64,000 nt of DNA. Source: Sphingobacterium composti. GTDB taxonomy: Bacteria > Bacteroidota > Bacteroidia > Sphingobacteriales > Sphingobacteriaceae. The notes below the pieces were generated by a model. The model made no database searches. It worked only from the letters and a program-made list of their open reading frames with translations, and was not told where the DNA came from. Below are positions 18,830 to 28,700 of this stretch, piece after piece. The stretch lies in NCBI RefSeq assembly GCF_009829075.1, contig NZ_WUQZ01000012.1, positions 1-64,000 of the forward strand, read 5' to 3'. Made by a program: the position numbers and the translations under genes. Position 1 is the first letter of the stretch, and each line of letters starts with the position of its first letter.

Positions 18830-20659
18830 ATGAAAATTAAATATAGCATAGCGCTTTTAACAGCGACATTGATGTTCTCGAGCTGTGAGAAGTTTTTAGA
18901 CAGACCTCAGCTTACATCAGCAAATGACGACAATGCTTGGACTACAGAAGAGAATGTTCGTCTTTATGCAAATAAATTTTATGCGGGTTATACAATTGAA
19001 GGAGTCACTGTTCCTGGTCTTTTTGAAGGCTATGGTTCTGGGTTCAACTTAGGTAGTTCGTATTTATTATCCTTCAGTGATGATGTAGTTCGTCAAGGTA
19101 ACCAAGGCGAATTCACTTTGGCTGTACCGAATAGTGCAATTTGGAGTTTTAGAAATATTCGTTCTATCAATATTATGTTAGATCGTATAGAGAGTAGAAT
19201 GTCTACTGTGTTGAGCACAGAGGCATACAATCACTGGACTGGTATCGGTAAATTTTTTAGAGCGATGCAATATGCGGACCTAGTTACGACATATGGAGAT
19301 GTTCCATATTATGATAAGCCAATATCGGATTCGGACTACGATGCATTATTCAAAGATCGTACACCACGTAATGAAGTGATGGATGCGGTATATGAGGATT
19401 TAAAATTCGCATTCGAAAATGTACGCCTGAATGATGGTGCACAAACTGTTAATCGTTACGTAGTAGCGGGTTTTATCACACGAGTAGCATTAACAGAAGG
19501 TTCTTGGCAAAAATATTATTACAAAGACAACGAGAGAGCTAAGAAATTTTTCGAGTTGGCTAAGACTGCTGGTGATTATGTGATTGCTAGCAATAAATTT
19601 GATATCGTTACTGACTACAGATCTCAGTTTACATCCGAAGATTTAAAAGGTAACAAGGATATGATTATGTACAGACAATACGATGAGGCTATAAATGTAA
19701 AACATGCCGTATTGTCAACTCATAATCTGGCTGATAATGTTACATACGGGGCTTCAGCAGATTTGTTAAAAGCATTTATCCTTAATGATGGTAAAGTGTG
19801 GCAGAATTCTGAATTGGAAAATGCTAAAGATTTTGCAACTACTGAACTATTCAAAACTCGTGACTCTAGGTTAGAGGCATCATTCCATAGTAAGCCTACG
19901 CCACGTAATAGAGGTTCGTTACTTTATTTAACGAAATTCTTACCTCGTGATGTAGAAGCACGCGTAGCTGCAGGCGGTGCTGCTGGTACTGCTTTTACAG
20001 GTGCTAATAATACGACAGATGCTCCTGTGTTACGTTATGCTGAGGTGTTACTAAACTGGATAGAAGCTAAAGCAGAGTTAGCGACATTGGGTGGTGCTGC
20101 CGTAACACAAGGCGATATCGATCAGTCAATCAACAAAATTCGTAATAGACCATTAGCTCCAGAAGCCATAGCAAAAGGCGTAGTAAAAACAGCTCCAATG
20201 TCATTAGGTACATTGCCAGTAGATCCTGAAAGAGACGTAACTGTTAGTGCATTGATTTGGGAGATTCGTCGTGAACGTCGTATGGAAATGACATTTGAGT
20301 ATTCACGTATCGAAGACCTAAAACGTTGGTCAAAATTAGATTACATGGATACGGATGCTAATCCTGATTTATTAGCTGGTGCTTGGGTAGATTTCCCTAC
20401 ACAATTACCTGATGAAATTAAAGATGGTTTGTCAGTAGTAAAATTAAATGGTCAAGTGGAAGTTTACAATGCACTAACTCCTGGTAGCAAGGAAAAGATG
20501 GTAGGATTCTACCGTAATACTGCAACTAGAGGAAGACAAACTTTCTTAGGATTAGGTAACGTAAATCCTTATTTATCACCAGTAGGCAGAAATCAAATTA
20601 ATGAGTATGCTTCTCGTGGTTATGTGTTATCGCAAACAGAGGGTTGGCCTCAGAATTAA
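18830..20659 (+). CDS. SusD/RagB-type surface lipoprotein (pair 3)
   Basis: 609 residues; lipobox MFSSC (Cys19). SusD landmarks include VRLYANKFYAGY near 46, HWTGIGKFFRAMQYADLV, APVLRYAEVLLNWIEAKAEL, the SINKIRNRPLAPEA segment, and EIRRERRMEMTFEYSRIEDLKRW. It starts 19 bp after the SusC stop and is paralogous to the SusD at 29243: both share the AAVTQGD..QSIN.IR.RPL and IRRERRME.FEY.RI.D..RW patterns. It is expected to bind the imported glycan at the surface as the lid of its SusC. No terminator separates it from the next gene. Confidence 0.92.
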   Translation: MKIKYSIALLTATLMFSSCEKFLDRPQLTSANDDNAWTTEENVRLYANKFYAGYTIEGVTVPGLFEGYGSGFNLGSSYLLSFSDDVVRQGNQGEFTLAVPNSAIWSFRNIRSINIMLDRIESRMSTVLSTEAYNHWTGIGKFFRAMQYADLVTTYGDVPYYDKPISDSDYDALFKDRTPRNEVMDAVYEDLKFAFENVRLNDGAQTVNRYVVAGFITRVALTEGSWQKYYYKDNERAKKFFELAKTAGDYVIASNKFDIVTDYRSQFTSEDLKGNKDMIMYRQYDEAINVKHAVLSTHNLADNVTYGASADLLKAFILNDGKVWQNSELENAKDFATTELFKTRDSRLEASFHSKPTPRNRGSLLYLTKFLPRDVEARVAAGGAAGTAFTGANNTTDAPVLRYAEVLLNWIEAKAELATLGGAAVTQGDIDQSINKIRNRPLAPEAIAKGVVKTAPMSLGTLPVDPERDVTVSALIWEIRRERRMEMTFEYSRIEDLKRWSKLDYMDTDANPDLLAGAWVDFPTQLPDEIKDGLSVVKLNGQVEVYNALTPGSKEKMVGFYRNTATRGRQTFLGLGNVNPYLSPVGRNQINEYASRGYVLSQTEGWPQN

Positions 20660-20685
20660 TTACGAATTCAGTATAGAATAGATAT

Positions 20686-22110
20686 ATGAAAAAGATTTTA
20701 AAAAGTTCTATAGGTTTTATGTTGTTGGGCTTAGTTGGCCTAACAACAATTACCTCTTGCTCTGAAGATTTTCCGGGCAATGTAGAATCAGATAATTTTA
20801 CAGATTTAAAAGAGATCCGTATTGTAAATGCCGGTCCTGCTGGTGATCAGGTACTAGAAGGTGAAATTAATGAATTGACAAAAACAATTAAATTTCCTCA
20901 ATTAGACACATTATCAGATTTACAAAATGTAAAATTTGAAGCGGTATTGTCTGATGGAGCTAAATTAGAAAAAGATGTTTTTGCTCTTCCGTATACTACA
21001 GGCGAAACGCAAAAGGAAGTTTATTTAAAAGTTGTAAACTCACCTCGCTTCAAAGAGTACAAAGCTATTGTGAGATACAATGTGGTATTACGTGGTATCA
21101 ATCTAGAAACAACTGAAGTTTACGATTACTCGTTAAATCCTTTTGGAAATCCTATGTATCCTTCATTTGCAACAGCCAATACTAGAGGTACAGGTTTCGA
21201 TGGAAATTATGTTTTAGTAGCAGAAAGAAGTGGTGTAGGTTTACATTTGTTAGAAGTTGCTAAACTGAAGCAAAATATTGTCGAGCCAATCCTATTAAAT
21301 ACCGAAGGTGTGACGGGGGGAACATTCCCATATAGCATGGCTGCTCAGATTAATGGACATTCATATGTAGCTAATTTATCAGGTCCTTTGAAAATTTACC
21401 ATTGGGCTAATCCATCTGATAAACCAGATGTTATTGCAAATATTGCTCTTGGTGACTTTGGGTTAACAGCTAGACACGGCGATGCACTTTCAGTTGATCT
21501 TGATGATAATGGAAATGGTTTTGCTTATACAATGTCTGGTGATGGTAACATAATCCGTGTTAAAATAACAAATTACAAAGACGGATCTGATGTCACAGTT
21601 ATTAAGCCAAGAATTAACTATGAGCAATGGGGACATTATTCGCATATCAAAGGAACTGAGGATTATATGATCTCTGGACATAGTCAAGCTCCTTCTTTGG
21701 TAAACAATGCAGGTTCAATATTGTATACTTTAGGAGCTAATACACTTCCTAGAAGTATTTCTGATATTAAGATTTTTACCTTTAATGATCAGCGATATTT
21801 ATTAGGTATTACAGTTCCAAGAAATGCACCTACTACAGGAGCTGATTTGAAGCTGTATAATATCACTAAGGGAGAAACCATTGTTGACGCATTGACTGCC
21901 TTGGATCAGTCAGCAGTCAGCGGTAAGAATGCTCCAGCAGAGTTTTCGTACAATATTTTGACGGGTGTAAATATTAATCCAGGTACACAAGCAGGATATC
22001 ATATTGTAAAAGATGCAGATGGTAAGGATTCAAAATTAATGATCTATGGTGCTACTACAACAGGTGGTTTTGCAATCATTGAATTTGATGCTCATATCAA
22101 CGACTTATAA
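20686..22110 (+). CDS. DUF4623-like surface lipoprotein
   Basis: 474 residues with a lipoprotein signal ending TITSC (Cys25). After an N-terminal Ig-like stretch (about 40-140) with DTLSDLQNVKFEAVLSDGAK, the rest has repeated beta-rich segments (GNYVLVAERSGVGLHLLEV, GHSYVANLSGPLKIYHW, NGFAYTMSGDGNIIRV) suggestive of a beta-propeller. I believe this is a DUF4623 protein, a family found next to SusC/SusD genes, but that is recall without a search. It is 26 bp downstream of SusD and is followed by a strong terminator. It has no evident catalytic motif; a glycan-binding role next to NamZ and the GHL10 enzyme is an inference. Confidence 0.6.
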   Translation: MKKILKSSIGFMLLGLVGLTTITSCSEDFPGNVESDNFTDLKEIRIVNAGPAGDQVLEGEINELTKTIKFPQLDTLSDLQNVKFEAVLSDGAKLEKDVFALPYTTGETQKEVYLKVVNSPRFKEYKAIVRYNVVLRGINLETTEVYDYSLNPFGNPMYPSFATANTRGTGFDGNYVLVAERSGVGLHLLEVAKLKQNIVEPILLNTEGVTGGTFPYSMAAQINGHSYVANLSGPLKIYHWANPSDKPDVIANIALGDFGLTARHGDALSVDLDDNGNGFAYTMSGDGNIIRVKITNYKDGSDVTVIKPRINYEQWGHYSHIKGTEDYMISGHSQAPSLVNNAGSILYTLGANTLPRSISDIKIFTFNDQRYLLGITVPRNAPTTGADLKLYNITKGETIVDALTALDQSAVSGKNAPAEFSYNILTGVNINPGTQAGYHIVKDADGKDSKLMIYGATTTGGFAIIEFDAHINDL

Positions 22111-22128
22111 TATTAATTATTAATATAT

Positions 22129-22173
22129 AAAGGGCATCTTAACTTATACTCCATAAGTAAGATGCCCTTTTTT
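22129..22173 (+). terminator. Strong hairpin terminator between the DUF4623-like and GHL10 genes
   Basis: AAAGGGCATCTT (22129-22140) pairs with AAGATGCCCTTT (22159-22170), extended inward by ACTTAT/ATAAGT, with a T run to 22173. The next gene starts only 23 bp later, leaving little room for a new promoter, so downstream expression probably depends on read-through. Confidence 0.85.
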
Positions 22174-22195
22174 CTGACCATTATAAATATTTTCA

Positions 22196-23665
22196 ATGAA
22201 AAAGATATCAATTTATGCTTTAATATTATTTGCTTCAACATTATTATTTAATGCATGTAGTAAAGATTCTGATACTCCCGGTGTAACTCCAGATCCTACA
22301 CCCAGTCCTAATCCGCCAACAACAGAATTGAAGTTGCCGCGTAAGGAGATGCGGGCAGCTTGGGTTGCTACCGTCTGGGGTATAGATTGGCCAACATCCA
22401 AAGAGATGGCCGCACAGAAAAAGCAATATACCGATCTGTTGGATAGATTGAAGCAATTGAAATTTAATGCCGTTATCGTACAAGTACGCGGTATGGGCGA
22501 CGCCTTTTACAATTCGCCTTATGAACCTTGGAGCGGTAATATCACAGGTACTCGTGGTAAGGACCCAGGCTATGATGTGTTAAAATTTATGTTGGATGAA
22601 GCTCATTCACGAGGTATCGAATTTCATGCTTGGATCAATCCTTACCGTATTGCCACACGTGCTAGCACTGCTACTGCTTATCCTACATTGCATAGTTCTG
22701 TTCCAGCGAATTGGGTGGTGGATCACGAAAAGATTCAGATTTATAATCCTGCATTGCCAGAAGTAAGACAACGTCTGTCGGATATAGTTAAGGATTTGAT
22801 TACAAAATATAATGTGGATGGCTTGCATATGGATGATTATTTCTATCCAGATCCATCAAGTGCGGGTACGATGAAATCGGACGATGATGATTTCAATAAA
22901 TTAAAAGGAACATTTACAGATAAAAATGCATGGAGACGCGATAACGTAGATAAAGCGATAGAATTAATTTTTAATACTATTAAAACTCATAAGCCAGAAG
23001 TTGTATTTTCAATTTCTCCAGCCGCGAGCAGAAGTTACAATTATAATACATTATATGCAGATTTGCCGAAATGGACACAAGCAGGCTGGGTTGATATTTT
23101 GATTCCTCAATTGTACCAAGAGATAGGGAATTCATCAAATCCTTTTGAACGGAATTTGGCAGATTGGACACAGTTTAGAGGCAAAGCTCAAGTTGTCATT
23201 GGTCATGGTTACTATAAATTCGGTGCTGCAGATGGGGGAGCGAAGTTTCAGAATGTACAAGAGTTGGTAAACCAATTCAATCTGGTTCGAAACAACAGGT
23301 ATACAGTCGGTTCTGCTATATATTCCTCCAGAGATATACTTGCGAATAGAATAGGTATTACCAACAAATTGGCTGAATTGTATGCCAAAGATGTGCTAAT
23401 GCCATTTGCTGGACGTGAAGTCGCAACTGTGCCTGTAGCTCCGACTAATGCAAAATTGATTGGAAATGAATTGAGTTGGACTGGTTCAGGTAGTAATATT
23501 CGTTTTGCGGTATATTACTTTAGTAGTTTGACAGCAGAAGGAGAATTGGTAGGCGTGACATCATCAAATAAGATGACGGTAACAAAAAATGGACATTATT
23601 GTGTTACGGCATTGAATGTAGATCACGTCGAAAGTAAAGCTTCGAATACAATAGAGAAAAAATAA
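22196..23665 (+). CDS. GHL10 (DUF187) family glycosyl hydrolase lipoprotein, DigH/YddW-like
   Basis: 489 residues with lipobox LFNAC (Cys21) and a Pro/Thr-rich linker (about 27-44). The catalytic domain runs from EMRAAWVATVWGIDWP at about 51 through FNAVIVQVRGMGDAFY, FHAWINPYRIATRA and VDGLHMDDYFYP to QAGWVDILIPQLYQE, all signatures of the family-10-like GHL10 group. A C-terminal fibronectin-like segment (about 415-489) follows. E. coli YddW (DigH) of this group cleaves peptidoglycan glycans stripped of stem peptides; that specificity fits the neighbouring NamZ and MurQ. It would shorten denuded glycan strands on the surface or in the periplasm. It sits between two terminator-like hairpins. 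Confidence 0.85.
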   Translation: MKKISIYALILFASTLLFNACSKDSDTPGVTPDPTPSPNPPTTELKLPRKEMRAAWVATVWGIDWPTSKEMAAQKKQYTDLLDRLKQLKFNAVIVQVRGMGDAFYNSPYEPWSGNITGTRGKDPGYDVLKFMLDEAHSRGIEFHAWINPYRIATRASTATAYPTLHSSVPANWVVDHEKIQIYNPALPEVRQRLSDIVKDLITKYNVDGLHMDDYFYPDPSSAGTMKSDDDDFNKLKGTFTDKNAWRRDNVDKAIELIFNTIKTHKPEVVFSISPAASRSYNYNTLYADLPKWTQAGWVDILIPQLYQEIGNSSNPFERNLADWTQFRGKAQVVIGHGYYKFGAADGGAKFQNVQELVNQFNLVRNNRYTVGSAIYSSRDILANRIGITNKLAELYAKDVLMPFAGREVATVPVAPTNAKLIGNELSWTGSGSNIRFAVYYFSSLTAEGELVGVTSSNKMTVTKNGHYCVTALNVDHVESKASNTIEKK

Positions 23666-23680
23666 TAATTTAAAAAAGTA

Positions 23681-23707
23681 AAAAGGGTATCTTTAAAATA
23701 CCCTTTT
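23681..23707 (+). terminator. Hairpin terminator between the GHL10 and metallophosphoesterase genes
   Basis: AAAAGGGTAT (23681-23690) pairs with ATACCCTTTT (23698-23707) around a 7-nt loop, with a short T-rich tail. The next ATG is at 23717, so this hairpin lies inside the leader of the next gene and may reduce rather than stop its transcription. Confidence 0.7.
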
Positions 23708-23716
23708 ATTTTATCT

Positions 23717-25549
23717 ATGAAAAATATCTTATTATCACTAGCATTTAGTTTTTGCCTTTCGGCAGTATTTGCCCAACAGTCTTTCAAATTTGCCCAGATT
23801 ACCGATACACATATTGGGGGGCATTCTAGCGAAGAAGATTTGAGACGAACTGTAGCCGATTTAAATAATCAGCAGGATATTGATTTTGTGATACTATCTG
23901 GTGATGTCACAGAATTCGGATCTGATGAAGAACTGAAATTGGCTAAACAAATTTTGGATCAATTAAAGCTTCCTTTATACATTGTTCCGGGTAATCATGA
24001 TAGCAATTGGTCTGAAAGTGGGGCTAATTCATTTCGTAAAGTATTTGGTGGCGAAGCTTTCTTTTTCGAACATAAAGGATATCAATTTGTCGGAACCACA
24101 TCTGGACCAAATATGCGTATGAGTCCAGGTCAGATTCCACGCGAAAATTTAGTTTGGATTGATAGTATTTTTAAAGCCAATCCTAATAAAGATATTCCTT
24201 TAATTTCTATTAATCATTACCCATTGGATTCTTCATTGAATAATTGGTACGAATTAGTAGATCGTTTACAAACACGCAATATTCAGTTTGCTTTATGTGG
24301 ACATGGACATATTAACAAGTTGTACGATTGGGATGGAATTCCTGGTGTGATGAGCCGATCAAATCTTCGTGCTAAAGCAGATGTAGGGGGATATAATATT
24401 ATTACTCTAACGAATGATTCGGTATTTTTCCAAGAAAGAAATCCAGGTATTTCAACGCAAAATGCTTGGCTGAAGCTGCCTTTGAAAAAGTTATCATTTG
24501 ATAGTAATTACAAACGACCAGACTTTTCTGTAAATAATACCTCACAAGCAAAGGTAGAATGGGAATATATTAACGATGGTGATTTGGGTGCTGGTATAAG
24601 TTCAGATGGTAAATTAGCTTTCACAGCGAATACTATTGGTGAGCTATTCGCTTTGAATATTCAAACAGGTAAACGAGAGTGGGTATTCAAAACTAATGGA
24701 AAGATCTATTCAACTCCAGGGGTTGCAAATGGAATAGTAGTTGTTGGCTCTTCGGACAATTATATTTATGCTGTAAACAGCAAGACTGGTAAAGAACTTT
24801 GGAAAGTTCAAGCAAATCATGCGGTATTAGGTTCTCCAAATATTTACAAAGGAAAGGTGTATATCGGCGCGTCTGATGGGATTTTTAGATGTATAGATTT
24901 AAAATCAGGTAAGTTGGTTTGGACTTTTGATCAAGTTAAAAATTATGTATCTACATTACCCACTATCGCAGATGGCAAAGTAATATTTGGTTCATGGGGT
25001 AATGGATTTTATGCGTTGGATGTTAATACAGGAAAGTTAATATGGGAGTGGAATAATGGTCATGCTAATAGAATGTTTTCTGCAGCAGCTTGTTATCCAG
25101 TTGTAGCCAATAATCGCGTGTTTATTGTAGCTCCGGACCGTTTTATGACGGCTTTAGATTTGAAAACAGGAAGAGTTATTTGGCGTGAGAAAAAAGAAAA
25201 TGAACGTGTACGTGAATCTATGGGCTTGTCTTTTGATAAAAAAGTGGTATATGCTAAGACTATGGACGGAGAATTGATTGGTGTGCCAGTTAACGCTGAT
25301 AAAATGGATATTACTTGGAAATCAAAGTTGAAATTACCGTATGAATTGACTCCTTCAGCAATTTATAGCAATAAGGATTTGGTTGTGGTACCTAATAATT
25401 CTGGATTAGTGTCTGCGGTAGATCCGAAATCAGGTGATGTATTTTGGCAGTACAAAATCTCGAATGGCATGGTTAATCCGACTTTGGTAACTAAAAAATA
25501 TATTATTGCAAGTACAATGGATGGAAAAATCGTCAAACTAACTTATTAG
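23717..25549 (+). CDS. Exported calcineurin-like metallophosphoesterase fused to a PQQ-type beta-propeller
   Basis: 610 residues with signal peptide (cleavage near AVFAQ, 20). The N-terminal phosphoesterase has all metal motifs: D30-T-H32, GD (62-63), GNHD (92-95), SINHYP near 168 and CGHGH near 196. From about 270 the sequence turns into repeated blades of the type TGKxxWxxxxxxxxxSxPxxxxGxVxxGSxDxxxYAxxxxTG, at least six, as in PQQ-like propellers. Such fusions cleave phosphate mono- or diesters outside the cytoplasm. Within this block a plausible job is removing phosphate or a phosphodiester-linked polymer from cell-wall glycan, but nothing in the sequence proves a substrate. A terminator follows immediately. 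Confidence 0.85.
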   Translation: MKNILLSLAFSFCLSAVFAQQSFKFAQITDTHIGGHSSEEDLRRTVADLNNQQDIDFVILSGDVTEFGSDEELKLAKQILDQLKLPLYIVPGNHDSNWSESGANSFRKVFGGEAFFFEHKGYQFVGTTSGPNMRMSPGQIPRENLVWIDSIFKANPNKDIPLISINHYPLDSSLNNWYELVDRLQTRNIQFALCGHGHINKLYDWDGIPGVMSRSNLRAKADVGGYNIITLTNDSVFFQERNPGISTQNAWLKLPLKKLSFDSNYKRPDFSVNNTSQAKVEWEYINDGDLGAGISSDGKLAFTANTIGELFALNIQTGKREWVFKTNGKIYSTPGVANGIVVVGSSDNYIYAVNSKTGKELWKVQANHAVLGSPNIYKGKVYIGASDGIFRCIDLKSGKLVWTFDQVKNYVSTLPTIADGKVIFGSWGNGFYALDVNTGKLIWEWNNGHANRMFSAAACYPVVANNRVFIVAPDRFMTALDLKTGRVIWREKKENERVRESMGLSFDKKVVYAKTMDGELIGVPVNADKMDITWKSKLKLPYELTPSAIYSNKDLVVVPNNSGLVSAVDPKSGDVFWQYKISNGMVNPTLVTKKYIIASTMDGKIVKLTY

Positions 25550-25568
25550 ATATGCAAATTAAATATAA

Positions 25569-25594
25569 AAGCGAGATTTAGTCTCGCTTTTTTT
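25569..25594 (+). terminator. Intrinsic terminator after the metallophosphoesterase gene
   Basis: AAGCGAGA (25569-25576) pairs with TCTCGCTT (25582-25589) around TTTAG, followed by a T run to 25594. Confidence 0.88.
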
Positions 25595-25608
25595 GTTACA
25601 ATTGTAAC
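25595..25608. promoter_or_regulatory. Perfect 14-bp palindrome GTTACAATTGTAAC upstream of SusC pair 4
   Basis: GTTACAA followed by its exact complement TTGTAAC directly abuts the terminator T run and lies 150 bp before the SusC start. This size and symmetry suit an operator for a dimeric regulator. No regulator gene is nearby, so the binding protein is unknown. Confidence 0.35.
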
Positions 25609-25757
25609 ATAGCTACTGAATCTTTTTACACGTTCTTGCATACTTTTAATAATATTTCGCATTAACTTGAAAAATATTTTTGCTTTAATGCGTATTTATG
25701 CATAATTTAAATTAACATATAAATACTAACCTATATAAAAAACTTAAATTAAAGGCT

Positions 25758-28700
25758 ATGCGAAAATTGGTACTATTTTCAATTGCTCTAGGAATGTCTC
25801 TTCCTTCATTTGCTTTTATACATATGAATAAGAGAGTAGATATTTCTACGGGCCTATCATCCTCCCTTTCTAAGTTTCCTAATCAACAACAAATTCAGGG
25901 TACTGTAACTAGTACTGCTGGACCTGTTGTAGGCGCAACAGTATCCATACCAGGAGGTTCCTCAACACAAACTGATGAGAACGGGAGATTTTCAATTTCA
26001 GCGAGTATCGGTTCTAAACTTAGGGTATCCATCATTGGTTATTCATCCAAAGAGGTTGTTGTCTCCTCCACGACTATGAATATTGCTTTGGATGAGGAGG
26101 GTACTTCGTTAGATGAAGTGGTAGTTGTCGGATACGGTACCCAAAGAAGGGGTAATGTCACCGGAGCAGTTTCGACGGTTAATATTAAAGAGAATTTAGA
26201 AGGCAGGACTGTGGTAGATGTGGGTAGAGCTATTCAAGGGACTACCCCTGGTCTTAATGTGACTATTCCAAGTGGGGAAGTTGGTTCTGACCCAGTTATT
26301 AAAATTAGGGGTGCTGTGGCCTCTATTACAGGAAGTAGTTCACCATTAATTTTGTTGGACAATGTGGAAATTCCAAGTATTCTGTATGTTAATCCTGATG
26401 ATGTAGAATCTATTACCGTCCTAAAAGATGCTGCCGCATCATCAATATACGGTGCTAAAGCAGCTACTGGTGTAGTATTGATTACGACAAAAACAGGAGC
26501 GGCAGGAAAGCCGAGTATAAATTATTCTAATAATTTCTCTTTTCAAAACCCATACAAGAAGTTTGAAATGGGAACTATTAATGCGTTGAAATATTCAATA
26601 GATGCGCTCGAACGCGTTGGAGGCACAGTATATGGGGCTTTTTATGCATTAGATAAAAATAGTTATGAAAAGGCACTGGAATGGGAAAATAAGTACGGAG
26701 GTAAGTTGGGTCCTAATGATCCAACAGTGTATGGTAGAGATTGGTATGTAGATCCGGCTGTTCCAGGAAGGAAGTATGGATTAAGAACTTATGATCCATA
26801 TGAATATATGGTTCGAGAATGGGCTCCTACCAATACACATAATTTTTCTGTGTCTGGTACCTCTGGTAAAACGCAGTACAGCACAACTTTTGCTGCTGTA
26901 GATCAAAGTGGAATGATTAAGCCAGGTAATATGGATAATTTCACACGTTATAATGCTGGACTCCGTTTATCTACAGAATTGACTGATTATTTGACAATGA
27001 GAGGTGGTATGATGTATTCGAAGAGAACGAAATCATACCCATATGCGACTAATTCATCGACAGCCGATCCATGGCTATATATTTACCGCTGGAGTTCTTT
27101 ATATCCAATGGGATACGATGAATTAGGAAACCCTATTCGAAGTCCATGGAGTGAAAATGAATTTGCTAATGATGCTGCGATGAAACGCGCCTACGTAAAT
27201 GCAAATGTTGGTACTACCTTAAAGTTAAAAAGTAATTGGAAAGTTGATATCGATTATACTTATACTAATGAGGATTATAAATGGGATAGAAATGGTACGC
27301 GTTTTACTGGTGCTAACAGTTGGGTAGCTGCTAGAGAGCGTAAAGACGCTAGCGGTAATTCTGTGTATGTAAATTCTGATGGTGAAGTGGTAGCCGCTGG
27401 CTCTCCTGGAGCTATGTTAGCCTACGATTTGATCAATGAGACGTACACTGCGAATGGCTCGAATCCGGATCATATCTATCAACGTTCCGAAGACGAATAC
27501 AAACATACACTCAATGCATTTACTACATATGATTGGAATGTCAATGCAGATCATCATTTTAAATTTATCCTAGGTACCAATATAGTAACAAGCCATGGTA
27601 ATTACCATTGGACTCAACGTACCAATTTATTGGACATTACGAATCCTCAATTTGATCTTGCTGTTGGTGAGATTACCGGTAGTGGTGGTGAGTATTGGGA
27701 AGCACAAGTGGGATATTTTGGTCGTGTAAATTACGCCTTTAAAAATAAATATCTTTTCGAGGGAAATATTCGCTATGATGGTTCTTCCAAATTTCCTACG
27801 GATTTAAAATGGAGGTGGTTTCCTTCGATGTCAGCTGGGTGGGTTGTTTCGGAAGAATCATTTATGGAATCACTTAAGCCAGTTATTAGTTTCCTAAAAT
27901 TCAGAGGATCATGGGGTGTGATTGGTAATCAATCTGTACCTAATGATTTATATGTTGCTAATATGGAGCCCTCGCAAAGCACTTGGATAGCAGGTAACGC
28001 TAAAGTTGTAACAGTTAGCTCGCCTGCTCTTCGCTACCCAAATGTTTATTGGGAAGATATTGAAACGCTGAATGGCGGTATGGATGCGAGATTCTTGAAT
28101 AATAAATTAGGATTGACTGTAGAGTGGTACAAACGTTCTACAAATAATATGTTTGGTCTTTTAGACGGTACTACCTGGACAATTGGAGGTACTGCACCAG
28201 TTCTCAATAGAGGTTCTTTGGTAACAAAGGGATACGAAATTGCTTTAGATTATAATCACCGTTTCGACAATGGATTGGGTATTAATCTGAGAGCAAACTT
28301 TGATGATGCAAAATCTCGTGTATATGGTTATACACCATCTCGTGTGACAGGCGCATTGTATGATGGTTCTGTGTATGGGGATATTTGGGGATATGAAACA
28401 GATCGATTATACCAAATGGATGATTTTGTTTTAGGCGCAGATGGAAAACCACAATTGGTGACTTTAACCCCAGAGATGACAAAATATAATACCAGTGGTG
28501 GGGGAAAAGCTTATTTGCTAAAAGATAATGCAGATGGCAGTAAACCTATATATCAATCAAGATTAGAAAACTCAGCTAATTTTGATTTTGGTCCAGGTGA
28601 TGTGAAATTCAAGGATTTGAACGGTGACGGGGAAATTGATAATGGTGACGGAACAGTCGACAATCCTGGCGATAGAAAGATTATTGGTAATACCACACCT

